64,000 nucleotides of DNA from Rhodococcus sp. 4CII (GCF_014256275.1 NZ_JACCFE010000002.1:1984001-2048000); one strand, 5' to 3'. Shown: positions 16,818 to 25,729, numbered from the stretch's first letter. Notes: generated from the sequence alone by a model not told the origin. Numbers and translations: made by a program.

Positions 16818-17996
16818 TCAGCCGATCTTGACGGCTGCACCGTTCGAGCGAGCGGACTCCGCGACGGCGGTGACGATCTGCATGCCGCGCAGGGCGTGCG
16901 CGAAGGTCGGCAGGGGGCCCAGGTTGTCGATGCCGGCGATCTGGTCGAGGAAGGCGCGGGCCTGGTAGGCGAAGAACTCGGCCTTGCCGTGACCGACGCC
17001 GCCTGCGTCCATCGGCAACCCACCCTGGATGTACGGGTGCTGCGGTCCGATGATCACCCGCCGCTGCCCGTTGACGGTGGAGTCGAGGCCGTCGCTGGAC
17101 ACCGAGAACTCCGCGGCGCGAGCCAGGTCGAATGCGGCCGAACCGGCCGTCCCGAACAGCTCGAATCCGAGCCCGTCCGGAAGCTGGTGCGCGACACGGG
17201 AAGCGGAGAAGGTGCCGACCGCGCCGTTCTGGAAGCGTGCGGTGAACGTGGCGAGGTCCTCGTTCTCCACGGGTGCCATCTCACCGGTGGTCTCGGCCTT
17301 GGTGTGACCGTACGTGACGCCGGCCGGGACGGGACGCTCCGCGATCACCGTGGCGAAGGTCGCGCCGCTGATCTCGACGATGGGGCCGCACACGAACTCG
17401 GCCATGTCGAGCAGGTGGCTGCCGACGTCCGCGAGAGCGCCGGTGCCGGGACCGCCGCGGTACCGCCACGTGATCGGCGACGACGGATCGAGGCCGTAGT
17501 CGCACCAGTAGTGCCCGTTGAAGTGGACGATGTCGCCGAGGCGGCCCGTCGCGAGTTCGTCGCGGATGGCCTGGATCGCGGGTGACCGGCGGTAGGTGTA
17601 CCCGACCGTCGCGATGGTGTCGGCGTCTGCGGCGGCCGCGACCATGGATTCGGCGTCCGCGATCGAGCCGGCCAGGGGCTTCTCGCACAGCACGTGCTTA
17701 CCGGCGGCGAGCAGTCCTTCGACGATCTCCCGGTGCAACTGGTTGGCGACGACGACGCTGACCGCGTCGATGTCGGGCGATTCCGCGATCGCCTGCCAGC
17801 TGTATTCGGCCCGCTCGTAGCCGTACCGCTTGGCGGTGTCGTCGGCAACGGCCTCGTTGGTGTCGGCGATGGCAACCAACCGCACGTCGGGACGGTCGGT
17901 GCCGAACAGGGTCGGCGCCATGCGATATCCGGCGGCGTGCGCTCGTCCGGCCATGCCGCCGCCGATGACGGCGACACCGATCGAGTTGGAGGTCAT
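16818..17996 (-). CDS. Gfo/Idh/MocA-family NAD(P)-dependent oxidoreductase
   Basis: A 392-aa dehydrogenase. The dinucleotide-binding motif is VIGGGMAGRAHA (about 10-21), the catalytic signature HVLCEKPLAG (Glu-Lys-Pro) lies near residue 105, and the catalytic-domain block is GTGALADVGSHLLDMAEF (Asp and His). It should oxidise a cyclic polyol or sugar using NAD(P). ATG 17996 opens the pair with the isomerase. Upstream are an inverted repeat at 18064-18091 and a LacI gene, so the pair is probably repressed by that LacI protein until its sugar is present. It is from a different subfamily than the decayed dehydrogenase at 2905-3155. Confidence 0.88.
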   Translation of the reverse strand: MTSNSIGVAVIGGGMAGRAHAAGYRMAPTLFGTDRPDVRLVAIADTNEAVADDTAKRYGYERAEYSWQAIAESPDIDAVSVVVANQLHREIVEGLLAAGKHVLCEKPLAGSIADAESMVAAAADADTIATVGYTYRRSPAIQAIRDELATGRLGDIVHFNGHYWCDYGLDPSSPITWRYRGGPGTGALADVGSHLLDMAEFVCGPIVEISGATFATVIAERPVPAGVTYGHTKAETTGEMAPVENEDLATFTARFQNGAVGTFSASRVAHQLPDGLGFELFGTAGSAAFDLARAAEFSVSSDGLDSTVNGQRRVIIGPQHPYIQGGLPMDAGGVGHGKAEFFAYQARAFLDQIAGIDNLGPLPTFAHALRGMQIVTAVAESARSNGAAVKIG

Positions 17997-18063
17997 GAGT
18001 GAAGCCTTTCGATGTGGGGATCCTGCGGGTCGGACGAGTCGGAGATGCTGCCGTAGGGCTCCG

Positions 18064-18091
18064 GCTAGTTCGGTCTATTTGACCGGTCTAG
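18064..18091. promoter_or_regulatory. Inverted repeat, putative LacI operator
   Basis: Arms CTAGTTCGGTC and (reverse complement of the right side) CTAGACCGGTC agree at 9 of 11 positions around a short A/T centre; the right side also contains the 8-bp palindrome GACCGGTC. It is in the 228-base gap between lacI and the dehydrogenase gene it should control, about 70 bases before the dehydrogenase start. LacI sites commonly centre on CG, as here. The rest of the gap up to 18224 shows nothing clear. Confidence 0.5.
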
Positions 18092-18224
18092 TACGACTAC
18101 TATGAGCTGAGTCACGCAGCGGTGTCAAGCCCTCGACAGCGGGCGGGCGCGGAAGACCGGACCAGTGCCGGGCGCGGCGAACCAACGCCCCTGCGGGCGT
18201 TGCGAATTCAGGTGACGTCGGCGA

Positions 18225-19289
18225 TCAGGACACGCCGGACCGGGGGCCCTCCACCGACGCGGAGACGGGACCGGTGGTGCGGCGCACCACGAGCCGGGGC
18301 CTCAGGACGATCGCCGCAGGCACGGTCCGCCCCTGATCGAGGCGCTCGATGACCGCGTCGACCGCCTTCGCGGCCTGTTCCCGGGGTTGCTGATTGACCG
18401 AGGTCAGATCGAGGTGCGCGAGTTGTGCCAAGGTGCTGTCGTCGTATCCGGCGACCGAGACGTCCTCGGGAATCCGCAGTCCCACCCGCCGCAATTCGCT
18501 GATGAGCCCGATCGCACTGCGGTCGTTGGCGGCGATCACCGCCGTCGGCAGCTGCGGCCGCGCCAGGAGGGCCTGCGCCGCATCGGTTCCCGCACTGTCG
18601 GTGAAATCGCCGTCCACGACGTCGGCGTCGAGACCGTGCCGCCGCATCGCCCGCGTGTACCCGGATCGCCGGTCGGCCGCGATCGTGCCCTCGCCACCGC
18701 TGAGGTGGACGATCCGGCGATGCCCGAGTTCCACGACATGATCGACGACGGTGCCGATGCCCTTGCCGTCGGCGGTCCGCACGGTATCGACTTTGCCGCC
18801 GACACGCCGGCCCACCACGACCACCGGAACCCGCTCGGCGAGCGCGTCCAGCACCACGGTCCCGAGTTCGGCGCCGAGGAGGATCAGCGCCTCGCACCGG
18901 AAGTCGAGCAGCGTCTCGACGACCTTCTGCTCCCCGTGCGTCGGCGTGACTGCACCCAGCACCACCTCGTACCCGTGCTCGTCGGCGGCGGCGACCAGGT
19001 ACTCGACCATTTCGGCGTGGAAGCTGTTGCGGATGTCGGCCATCACGCCGACGAGGTGCGTGCGCCGCAGCGACATCAGCGCGGCCGTGCGGTTCGGTCG
19101 GTAACCCAGCTCGTCCGCGACTTCGAGAACGCGTTTCCGCGTCTCCGCGCTCGGGCCGGTCACACGCCGAAATACCATGGACACCAAGGCCTTCGAGACT
19201 CCGACCCGGTCGGCGATGTCCTGCATGGTGACGGTCTGCTTCGGGGTCGGCGCGGGACCGCCACTCCGGGCATCGTCGTCGCTTCGCAT
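18225..19289 (-). CDS. LacI-family transcriptional regulator
   Basis: LacI/GalR protein of about 354 aa from ATG 19289 (MRSDDDARS...), which has GGAAGGG about 7 bases upstream; the frame extends 12 codons further to 19325 without a better site. HTH at about 20-66 (VTMQDIADRVGVSKALVSMVF, hinge NRTAALMSLRRT), then the sugar-binding domain ending VRRTTGPVS. It is paralogous to the LacI protein at 3253-4272. Most likely it represses the dehydrogenase-isomerase pair through the 18064-18091 inverted repeat. Confidence 0.9.
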   Translation of the reverse strand: MRSDDDARSGGPAPTPKQTVTMQDIADRVGVSKALVSMVFRRVTGPSAETRKRVLEVADELGYRPNRTAALMSLRRTHLVGVMADIRNSFHAEMVEYLVAAADEHGYEVVLGAVTPTHGEQKVVETLLDFRCEALILLGAELGTVVLDALAERVPVVVVGRRVGGKVDTVRTADGKGIGTVVDHVVELGHRRIVHLSGGEGTIAADRRSGYTRAMRRHGLDADVVDGDFTDSAGTDAAQALLARPQLPTAVIAANDRSAIGLISELRRVGLRIPEDVSVAGYDDSTLAQLAHLDLTSVNQQPREQAAKAVDAVIERLDQGRTVPAAIVLRPRLVVRRTTGPVSASVEGPRSGVS

Positions 19290-19397
19290 CTGCAGACCCT
19301 TCCGCTCGCCGAGCACGAGGCACATCCACAGTATCCGACGGAGACCGAGAAACTAGACCGGGCTACCTCGTCGACGGTGCCGCGATCGCGGTCCCGA

Positions 19398-20096
19398 CTA
19401 CGCGGTGACCAGGTCGATGGCGAGGGCCGATCCCTGCGGGTTGATGACGGCGTCGAGGATCGTCTTCTGCGTCTGGGCCAGGTGTTCGGTGCAGGCCTCG
19501 GCGGCTGCGGCCCCGTCGCCGGCGAGGATTGCACGGCAGATCGACAGGTGCTCGGACAACGAGACGTCCATGCGGTCGGGCCGGGAGTGGGCGATGTTGC
19601 GCAGCCGCTCGGTGTGGGGGCGCAGGTCCGCGATGGAGCGGGCGAGTTGTGCGTTCCGGGTGTGCGTGATGACGGCCTGGTCGTAGCGTTCCGCGAGTGC
19701 GTAGAACCGGTCGCGGCGCGCTTCGGACGGTTCTTCCTCGGCGATCGTCTCGAATCCGGCGGTGACGTCCTCGAACTGCCCCCTGACCGCAGCGTCCTGC
19801 GCGACAGCCTCGGCGACCATCCGCGTCGCCGCCGACTCGAGCAGGATACGTAGTTCGAACAGATCGCGAACACTCTTGATCGAGATGGGCGAGACCCGGG
19901 CGCCCTGCCGATCGATGAGCGTGACCAGCCCCTCCCCCTCGAGTCGCAGGAAGGCCTGCCGGACCGGGGTGCGCGACGCGGAGAACCGCGTGCCCACGTC
20001 GATCGCACTCAACGACTGCCCCGGCGACAGCACCCCGTTCAGGATGTCCTGCCTGAGCTGTTCGTATACCTGGTCACCCTTGTTCCCCGCCGCCAT
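19398..20096 (-). CDS. GntR-family (FCD) transcriptional regulator
   Basis: A 232-aa FadR-subfamily regulator. The winged HTH is at about 8-75 (GDQVYEQLRQDILNGVLSPGQSL, SRTPVRQAFLRLEGEGLV). The helical FCD ligand domain follows, with candidate metal-binding His residues in VITHTRN, SEHLSIC and TEHLAQ. ATG 20096 (MAAGNKGDQ) was chosen; the frame running on to 21098 is antisense to the transporter. It is divergent from the AbrB-type transporter. FCD regulators usually respond to small organic acids, so it probably controls that transporter. Confidence 0.9.
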   Translation of the reverse strand: MAAGNKGDQVYEQLRQDILNGVLSPGQSLSAIDVGTRFSASRTPVRQAFLRLEGEGLVTLIDRQGARVSPISIKSVRDLFELRILLESAATRMVAEAVAQDAAVRGQFEDVTAGFETIAEEEPSEARRDRFYALAERYDQAVITHTRNAQLARSIADLRPHTERLRNIAHSRPDRMDVSLSEHLSICRAILAGDGAAAAEACTEHLAQTQKTILDAVINPQGSALAIDLVTA

Positions 20097-20117
20097 GCAT
20101 ACATCGTAACGTCCGAG

Positions 20118-20152
20118 TTGGTATCTGTTACGGTATACCTTCAAGTACACCA
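20118..20152. promoter_or_regulatory. GntR/AbrB-transporter intergenic operator region
   Basis: The 85-base divergent gap contains TTGGTATC at 20118-20125, the 8-bp palindrome GGTATACC at 20132-20139 and GTACACCA at 20145-20152. TATACC could also be a -10 box for the plus-strand transporter. FCD-type GntR proteins bind short A/T-centred palindromes with GT...AC edges, which these resemble. Assignment is by position only. Confidence 0.4.
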
Positions 20153-20181
20153 TTCGGCCGGCCCCGGGAAGGCGTCCACTC

Positions 20182-21369
20182 GTGAATGATCTGCGCTCCC
20201 CCGACCAGTCCACGCAGACGCGCGCCTTCGGGTTTCGGCGGCGCGGACTGCGCTGGATGGCACTGATCCTGCTCTCCCTCGGAGGATGGGCCGTCGGCGA
20301 GAGCATCGGCCTCACGGCGGCGGGACTCTTCTCGGCTCTGATCGTCGCGGCGACGCTCGCCGTCACCGGATGGGGACCGTCCCGCGTGCCCCGTCCGCTG
20401 GGAAAGCTCGCGCAGGGAGTGCTGGCCAGCGCCGTGGGACTGATGGTGCACCGCGAGACGATCGCCGCACTGGGCTCGCTGTGGGTGCCGGTGGTCTCGA
20501 TCGCGGCCGCGACACTGGCGATCAGCGTGGCGGCCGGCGCCCTCCTCGCACTGCACCGAGACGTGGACGCCGTCACCGGATCCCTCTCCATGACGGCGGG
20601 CGGTGCCACCGGACTCGTCGCGATGGCGCGCGAACTCGGCGGCGACGACCGGGTCGTCGCGGTGGTGCAGTATCTCCGGGTGGCGCTCGTCGTGCTGACG
20701 ATGCCGATGATCGTGACGTTCGGCTTCCGCGCGGACACCGGCGCCGACACTGTTCCCGACGCCGGCGGCGGATCCGAATGGTATGTCGCGGCGGCGTTCC
20801 TGGCCCTGTTCATCGTCGGCGGGACGGCGGTGGCGTCACTCGTGCGACTGCCCGCACCCGCCACCCTGGGACCGCTGGCCGTGAGCGCGGGGTTCGAACT
20901 CGGCGGATGGAGCGACGCGGTCACGATCCCGCCGATGCTGATGACCGCCGCACTGATACTCATCGGCTGGCAGGCCGGACTCGCCTTCGACCGGGCGAGC
21001 CTGCGCGCGATCGGGAGAATCCTCCCATATGCGGCCGCGCTCACCCTGCTGGTCGGGGCGGCCTGCGCGGGTCTGGGCATCCTGCTCGCCCACCTCACCG
21101 GCGCGAGTCTCCTCGAGGCCTACCTCGCCACGACCCCCGGCGGCCTCGCGGCAGTACTGGCCGTGTCGGCCTCCACGTCGTCGAACGTCACGTTCGTCGC
21201 GGCCGCCCAGGTGCTGCGCCTGGTGATCATGCTCGTCACCACACCGATCATGGCGAAGGTCTTCGCGCACTTCAGTTCTCGCCGTCGGCGCCAGGCCTAC
21301 GAGACGCCGACCGTCCGATCGGGCGACACCGCCGAGCCCGGCTCGTCCCACTCACCCCGATCGCGCTGA
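20182..21369 (+). CDS. AbrB-family membrane transporter (PF05145 type)
   Basis: A 395-aa protein with ten or more hydrophobic segments in two similar halves (for example WVPVVSIAAATLAISVAAGALLAL and LTLLVGAACAGLGILLAHLTG). Repeated TAGGATGLVAMARELGGDDRVVAVVQYLRV and TPGGLAAVLAVSAS-x-x-SNVTFVAAAQVLRL blocks mark the AbrB/ammonia-monooxygenase-like membrane family; despite the name it is neither the DNA-binding AbrB nor a monooxygenase. GTG 20182 has GGAAGG 9 bases upstream. The substrate is unknown. Its 3' end overlaps the convergent PAP2 gene by 73 bases. Confidence 0.8.
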   Translation: MNDLRSPDQSTQTRAFGFRRRGLRWMALILLSLGGWAVGESIGLTAAGLFSALIVAATLAVTGWGPSRVPRPLGKLAQGVLASAVGLMVHRETIAALGSLWVPVVSIAAATLAISVAAGALLALHRDVDAVTGSLSMTAGGATGLVAMARELGGDDRVVAVVQYLRVALVVLTMPMIVTFGFRADTGADTVPDAGGGSEWYVAAAFLALFIVGGTAVASLVRLPAPATLGPLAVSAGFELGGWSDAVTIPPMLMTAALILIGWQAGLAFDRASLRAIGRILPYAAALTLLVGAACAGLGILLAHLTGASLLEAYLATTPGGLAAVLAVSASTSSNVTFVAAAQVLRLVIMLVTTPIMAKVFAHFSSRRRRQAYETPTVRSGDTAEPGSSHSPRSR

Positions 21370-22202
21370 CCCCAGCCGAGACCCGCCGCCCACGAGGCGT
21401 AGACCACGGATCCGGCGAGAACCGCGGTGCCGCCGAGCACGACCCCGCCGACGACGTCCGTGAGCCAGTGCTCGCCGAGATAGAGGCGCGTTGCGGCCAC
21501 CAGCACGGTCAGACCACCGGCGAGGAGGAACAACGCCCACCGCCGCGGCGCCGGCAGGCCGAATCCGAGCATGACCGCGGTCATGCCGAAGAGCGCCATC
21601 GCACCCGTGACGTGCCCGGACGGAAAGGAGTGATCAGTCTCGAGCAGAACCTGCGTCGCCACGGGCGGACGCTGCCGCCCGACCAGCGACTTGGTGACGG
21701 TGGACGCCGCGGCCGCCGCACCGACTGTCCCGATCAGGATGATCGCGGGCATCAGCGAGTGCGCGCGCCGGGACAGGACCGCGCCGGCGACAACCGCGAG
21801 GACGAGGGTGCCGACCGGGCCGCCGGCGTCGGTGACCGCGATCGCCGGTCCGGTCAGCCACGCCGAACGGTGGTCGGCCAGCCAGCTCAGCACCGGGTCG
21901 TCGGCTGCGGTGACCCGGCCCGAAATCCTCACCTGGTAGGCGAGCGCGCCGAAGGCGCCTGCCGACGCCGCGACGCGCAGTCCCCGCAGCACCCCCGCCG
22001 ATCGGCCGTCCCGAGCGGCTCCGAGCCACAGTGACGCGACGAAGAACAGCGCGACGCACGAGACGAGAAGAATCAGCGCGACGGTGGCGCCGTCTCCCTC
22101 CCGCACCTCCGCCACGGCATCGCGGCCGACGGCGATCAACCGGGCATGCACGGACGTGGCCGCCCCGCCGGCCTGGACTAGCTGTGTTGCTACTTCTCTC
22201 AC
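21297..22202 (-). CDS. PAP2-family membrane phosphatase
   Basis: A PAP2/type-2 phosphatidic acid phosphatase of about 301 aa. The three phosphatase motifs are KSLVGRQRPP, PSGHVTG and TRLYLGEHWLTDVVGG; six hydrophobic spans surround them. It probably removes phosphate from a lipid or isoprenyl (di)phosphate at the membrane. The start is uncertain: GTG 22202 (VREVATQLVQ) is used, but GTG codons further in (VHARLI, VREGDG) are possible because no ribosome-binding site is strong. The C-terminal coding region overlaps the AbrB transporter by 73 bases tail to tail. Confidence 0.82.
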   Translation of the reverse strand: MREVATQLVQAGGAATSVHARLIAVGRDAVAEVREGDGATVALILLVSCVALFFVASLWLGAARDGRSAGVLRGLRVAASAGAFGALAYQVRISGRVTAADDPVLSWLADHRSAWLTGPAIAVTDAGGPVGTLVLAVVAGAVLSRRAHSLMPAIILIGTVGAAAAASTVTKSLVGRQRPPVATQVLLETDHSFPSGHVTGAMALFGMTAVMLGFGLPAPRRWALFLLAGGLTVLVAATRLYLGEHWLTDVVGGVVLGGTAVLAGSVVYASWAAGLGWGQRDRGEWDEPGSAVSPDRTVGVS

Positions 22203-22341
22203 ACCTGGCAGTGTCGGCGCCCGTCGCTGTGGCGACGCTGAGAAGACCGTCGGCCTTGCGCGGCAGCGTGTGCGGACCGCCGAATCCCCGACTGTGGCGA
22301 CAACCGGGACGAACGGTCGGAATCGGTGAGAGGATAGGACC

Positions 22342-22776
22342 GTGAGCGCACAGGCAGAGTACGAGGAGAGACGCCGCCCCACCCCGGGGACCCCGTTGGG
22401 CTACCTCGAGCAGCTACCTGCCCTCGTCCTGCTCGAACGCCTGCCGGTTCCCGTTCTGGCGGTGGAGGACGACGGCACCGTCGTCCACGCGAACGGCGCG
22501 TTCGAGGAGATGCTGGGCCATCCGCTGGCGTCCCTGCGCGGACGCCCGGTGTCGGAGCTGCTGGATCTGGACGAGACGACGACGGGTGCCGACGCCGTGG
22601 AACACCTCCGCGAGAGCGCGACCACACCCGTGGACCTCGCCCACCAGGACGGATCCCGGGTGCGCGCCCTCATCAGCCGCCCGATCCTGCGCCGGCAGGA
22701 CGATCCGGTGACCCTCGTCTGCTTCCACGACGTCACCGAACAGTTGTGGAACGGTGGCCGCGCGCCGGGCTTCTGA
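22342..22776 (+). CDS. Small PAS-domain protein
   Basis: A 144-aa soluble protein. A single PAS domain covers about residues 30-135 (LERLPVPVLAVEDDGTVVHANGAFEEMLGHPLASLRGRPVSELL is the classic N-terminal part). No kinase, cyclase or HTH domain is attached, so it probably works as a sensor partner for another protein. GTG 22342 has GAGAGGA 8 bases upstream. It is divergent from the PAP2 gene. Target and ligand cannot be inferred. Confidence 0.75.
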   Translation: MSAQAEYEERRRPTPGTPLGYLEQLPALVLLERLPVPVLAVEDDGTVVHANGAFEEMLGHPLASLRGRPVSELLDLDETTTGADAVEHLRESATTPVDLAHQDGSRVRALISRPILRRQDDPVTLVCFHDVTEQLWNGGRAPGF

Positions 22777-22891
22777 CCGGCCGCCGCAGACGCACGGACA
22801 GTGGCGAGATTTCCGGCGCGATTGCGCGGGAATCGGGCGAAACCGCGGGCAAACAGCGCGGCCCGGATCGACGGCGGGTTAGGTTGGCTGC

Positions 22892-23863
22892 ATGGCGACC
22901 GGCAAGAGCAAGGCTCCCGCTGTCGAACTGGAGGTCGGCGACCGGACCGTGCGGATCTCGCACCCGGAACGCGTGTACTTCCCGGCCACCGGCGCCACGA
23001 AACTCGACCTCGCGAACTATTACCTGAGCGTCGGGGACGGGATCGTCCGCGCGTTGCGCGAGCGCCCCTGCATGATGCACCGGTTCCCGGACGGGTTGAG
23101 CGGCGAGAAGGTCCATCAGAAGCGGCTGCCGCACGGCGCCCCCGACTGGGTGCAGACGGTGCGGGTGACGTTCCCCCGATACAACCGCCACGCCGACGAA
23201 TTGTGCGTGACGCACCCGGCGGACGTGATCTGGGCGGTGCAGATGTCCACGGTCGAGTTCCACCCGTGGAACTCGCGCCGCGCCGACGTCGAGCGCCCCG
23301 ACGAGTGGCGGATCGATCTCGACCCGATGCCCGACTGCGGATTCGACACGGTGCGGCGCGTCGCCGGGGTGGTGCACGAGGTGCTCGACGAACTGGGTGC
23401 CACGGGGTGGCCGAAGACCTCGGGCGGAAGCGGCCTGCACGTGTACGTCCGGATCCGGCCGGACTGGGGATTCGGCGACGTCCGGCGGGCCGCGCTGGCC
23501 TTCGCCCGCGAGGTCGAGCGCAGGTCGCCGCAAGACGTGACCACCACGTGGTGGCGCAAGGACCGGGATCCGCGCAAACTGTTCGTCGACTACAACCAGA
23601 ACGCCCGCGACCACACCATCGCCAGCGCGTACTCGGTGCGGGGCGTGCCCGACGCCACGGTGTCGACACCGGTGACCTGGGACGAGATCGACGACGTCGA
23701 TCCGCGCGAGTTCACCATCGCCACCGTCCCGGCTCGGTTCGCGGCGCTCGGCGACCTGCACGCCGGAATCGACGACGCCGTCTTCTCGCTCGAGCCGCTG
23801 CTGGAATGGGCCGACCGCGACGAGGCGGCCGGCACGTCGGATCCCGGTGGCGCGGACGAGTAG
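22892..23863 (+). CDS. Stand-alone LigD-type DNA polymerase/primase domain protein
   Basis: A 323-aa archaeo-eukaryotic primase-superfamily protein matching the polymerase domain of bacterial LigD. Metal-binding D142 and D144 lie in WRIDLDPMPD, the second motif is SGGSGLHVYVRI, and LFVDYNQNARDHTIASAYSVR provides the conserved C-terminal block. No ligase or nuclease domain is fused. Mycobacteria also carry stand-alone homologs (PolD1/PolD2) that can add ribonucleotides or fill gaps in DNA repair. No ku gene lies nearby, so a role in end joining or other gap repair is inference. ATG 22892; the 115 bases upstream show no distinct element. Confidence 0.88.
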   Translation: MATGKSKAPAVELEVGDRTVRISHPERVYFPATGATKLDLANYYLSVGDGIVRALRERPCMMHRFPDGLSGEKVHQKRLPHGAPDWVQTVRVTFPRYNRHADELCVTHPADVIWAVQMSTVEFHPWNSRRADVERPDEWRIDLDPMPDCGFDTVRRVAGVVHEVLDELGATGWPKTSGGSGLHVYVRIRPDWGFGDVRRAALAFAREVERRSPQDVTTTWWRKDRDPRKLFVDYNQNARDHTIASAYSVRGVPDATVSTPVTWDEIDDVDPREFTIATVPARFAALGDLHAGIDDAVFSLEPLLEWADRDEAAGTSDPGGADE

Positions 23864-23871
23864 GCGACTCG

Positions 23872-25635
23872 CTACAGGTCCAGGACGACGGCGTCCGCCG
23901 GGCGCGAGCAGCAGAGGAGGGTGTTTCCTTCCGCGGGTCGTTCGACGGGTTCCGGGTCGTAGTCGACGGATCCGGACAGCAGGACCGTTTCGCAGCTGTG
24001 GCAGACGCCGGTGCGGCACGACCAGCGCGTCGGAACGTCGCAGGCCTCGGCGAATTCGAGCAGCGTCCCGCGCCCCGGATCCCACGGCACGGTGAGCCCG
24101 CTGCGCGCGAACGAGACCACCGGTCCGCTTCCCGGACGTCCGGGCGGCGGGTGCGGCACCGGCGCAGCGGAATCGGACGGAACCACACCGGGATTCAGAG
24201 AACCCTCCGCACCGAACGTTTCGACGTGGATCCGCGCCGGGTCGAGTCCGTGCTCGGCCAGCGCGGAGCCGAGGTCGGCCATGAACGATGCGGGCCCGCA
24301 GAGATACGCCTCCGCGTCGTGAGGCAGACCGAGGCCGCCGATCAGTTCCGCGGACAGCCGCCCGGCGGTGGCGTAGTCGACGCCCCGCCGGTCGGTGTCG
24401 TCGGGTCGGCTGTACGCGATGTGCGCGCCGCTGCCCGGCAGCCGACCCAGAAGGTCCCTGGTCTCGTCGGCGAAGGCGTGCTCGGATCCGTTGCGGGCAC
24501 CGTGGACCCACCACACGGGCCGGGCCGAATCCTGTTCTGCCAGTGCGTACAACATGGAGAGGACGGGTGTGACGCCGACGCCCGCGGAGACGAGCACCAC
24601 CGGACTCGTACCGCCGTCGAGGAAGAACGTTCCGCGGGGTGCTGATACCTCGAGGGTGTCGCCCTCGTGGACGCGGGAATGGAGGAATCGGCCTGCCGCG
24701 CCGTGTGGTTCCCGTTTCACACTGATCCGGTATTCGGCGGCGCCGGGACGATTGGACAGCGAGTAGCTCCGGACCAGCGCGGTGCCGTCCGCGGGGTGCA
24801 CGCGGAGCGTCACCGACTGACCCGCGCACCAGGACGGCAGGTCCGTCCCGTCCGTGGCCGCCAGGGTGAACGAGAGCACGTCGCGGCTCTCCGGGTGCCT
24901 CCCGGTGACGGTCAGCGGCCGGAATCCGGGCCATGCCGGTGGCGGGCTGCCTGCCGTTCTCGACAGTCCGGTGTTTCCGCCTGTGCCCGTGTCGGCCTGG
25001 TCCAGCAAGCTCTGCAACGACCCCCGCCACCCGGGGCTCAGCGCCGGGATGCGCAGGGCACGTTCGAGCGCGTCGCGGGGATGGCCGGGCAGATACAGCA
25101 GCGCATCGATGTCGGCGACGGTCACCGCTTCCGGACCGGACGCGATCTTGACGACGTCCTGCCCGGCCTCGACCTGTCCCTCCTCGATCACCCGGAGGTA
25201 GAAGCCGGGCCGCCGGTGGGACACGAGCAGCGCCGCCATCTGCGGTTCGTTCATCCGCATACCCACCCGGTAGCACGTCACCCGCGGCTGGGTGACCTCG
25301 AAGACCGCGGTTCCGATGCGGTAGCGATCGCCGATGCAGACCTCGTCGTCGGGCAGGCCGTCGACGGTGAAGTTCTCGCCGAAGTGTCCGGGGGCGAGAT
25401 CGCTGCGGCGCAGGTGCTCACTCCAGTGGCGGTAGGACTCGGTCTGGTAAACCAGCACGGCACGGTTCTCCCCACCGTGGCCGCCCAGGTCGCCCTGGCC
25501 GTCGCCGTCGATGTTGAGCCTCCGGACCGTGCGCGGGCCGTCGACGGGCCACTTCCAGACACCCGTGTGTACCGTCCGCCCGCGCCAGGACACATCCCGG
25601 GGCATCCCGACATTCAGTGAACTGAGCGTAGCCAC
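23872..25635 (-). CDS. MOSC - flavodoxin reductase - [2Fe-2S] fusion oxidoreductase
   Basis: A 587-aa three-part fusion. Residues ~1-170 are a MOSC domain of the YiiM type (GDLGGHGGENRAVLVYQ, FGENFTVDGL, conserved Cys in VTCYRVGMRM), with a helical 3-alpha segment to about 225. Residues ~240-490 form a ferredoxin-reductase module (FAD motif RSYSLSNRP, NAD motif VSAGVGVTPVLSMLYAL, C-terminal EAYLCGPASFM). The last ~85 residues are a plant-type ferredoxin with CRTGVCHSC and a final Cys in LLCCSRP. YiiM relatives detoxify N-hydroxylated compounds; here the reductase chain is in cis, so NAD(P)H electrons could reach a molybdenum-cofactor site. GTG 25635. It is convergent with the polymerase gene (8-base gap). 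Confidence 0.88.
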   Translation of the reverse strand: MATLSSLNVGMPRDVSWRGRTVHTGVWKWPVDGPRTVRRLNIDGDGQGDLGGHGGENRAVLVYQTESYRHWSEHLRRSDLAPGHFGENFTVDGLPDDEVCIGDRYRIGTAVFEVTQPRVTCYRVGMRMNEPQMAALLVSHRRPGFYLRVIEEGQVEAGQDVVKIASGPEAVTVADIDALLYLPGHPRDALERALRIPALSPGWRGSLQSLLDQADTGTGGNTGLSRTAGSPPPAWPGFRPLTVTGRHPESRDVLSFTLAATDGTDLPSWCAGQSVTLRVHPADGTALVRSYSLSNRPGAAEYRISVKREPHGAAGRFLHSRVHEGDTLEVSAPRGTFFLDGGTSPVVLVSAGVGVTPVLSMLYALAEQDSARPVWWVHGARNGSEHAFADETRDLLGRLPGSGAHIAYSRPDDTDRRGVDYATAGRLSAELIGGLGLPHDAEAYLCGPASFMADLGSALAEHGLDPARIHVETFGAEGSLNPGVVPSDSAAPVPHPPPGRPGSGPVVSFARSGLTVPWDPGRGTLLEFAEACDVPTRWSCRTGVCHSCETVLLSGSVDYDPEPVERPAEGNTLLCCSRPADAVVLDL

Positions 25636-25729
25636 GGTTCTCGCCTCGCTTGGTTGGCAGCATTCCCGATCGACCCTGGTCGATCATCTGTCATCTCGCG
25701 CCGCGGGGCAACGACGGCTCGCCCACGAC

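Noticed and set aside
20182..21369. Naming the membrane protein as transcription regulator AbrB or ammonia monooxygenase
   Set aside because: It is a polytopic membrane protein without HTH or copper-site motifs; the names are historical family labels.
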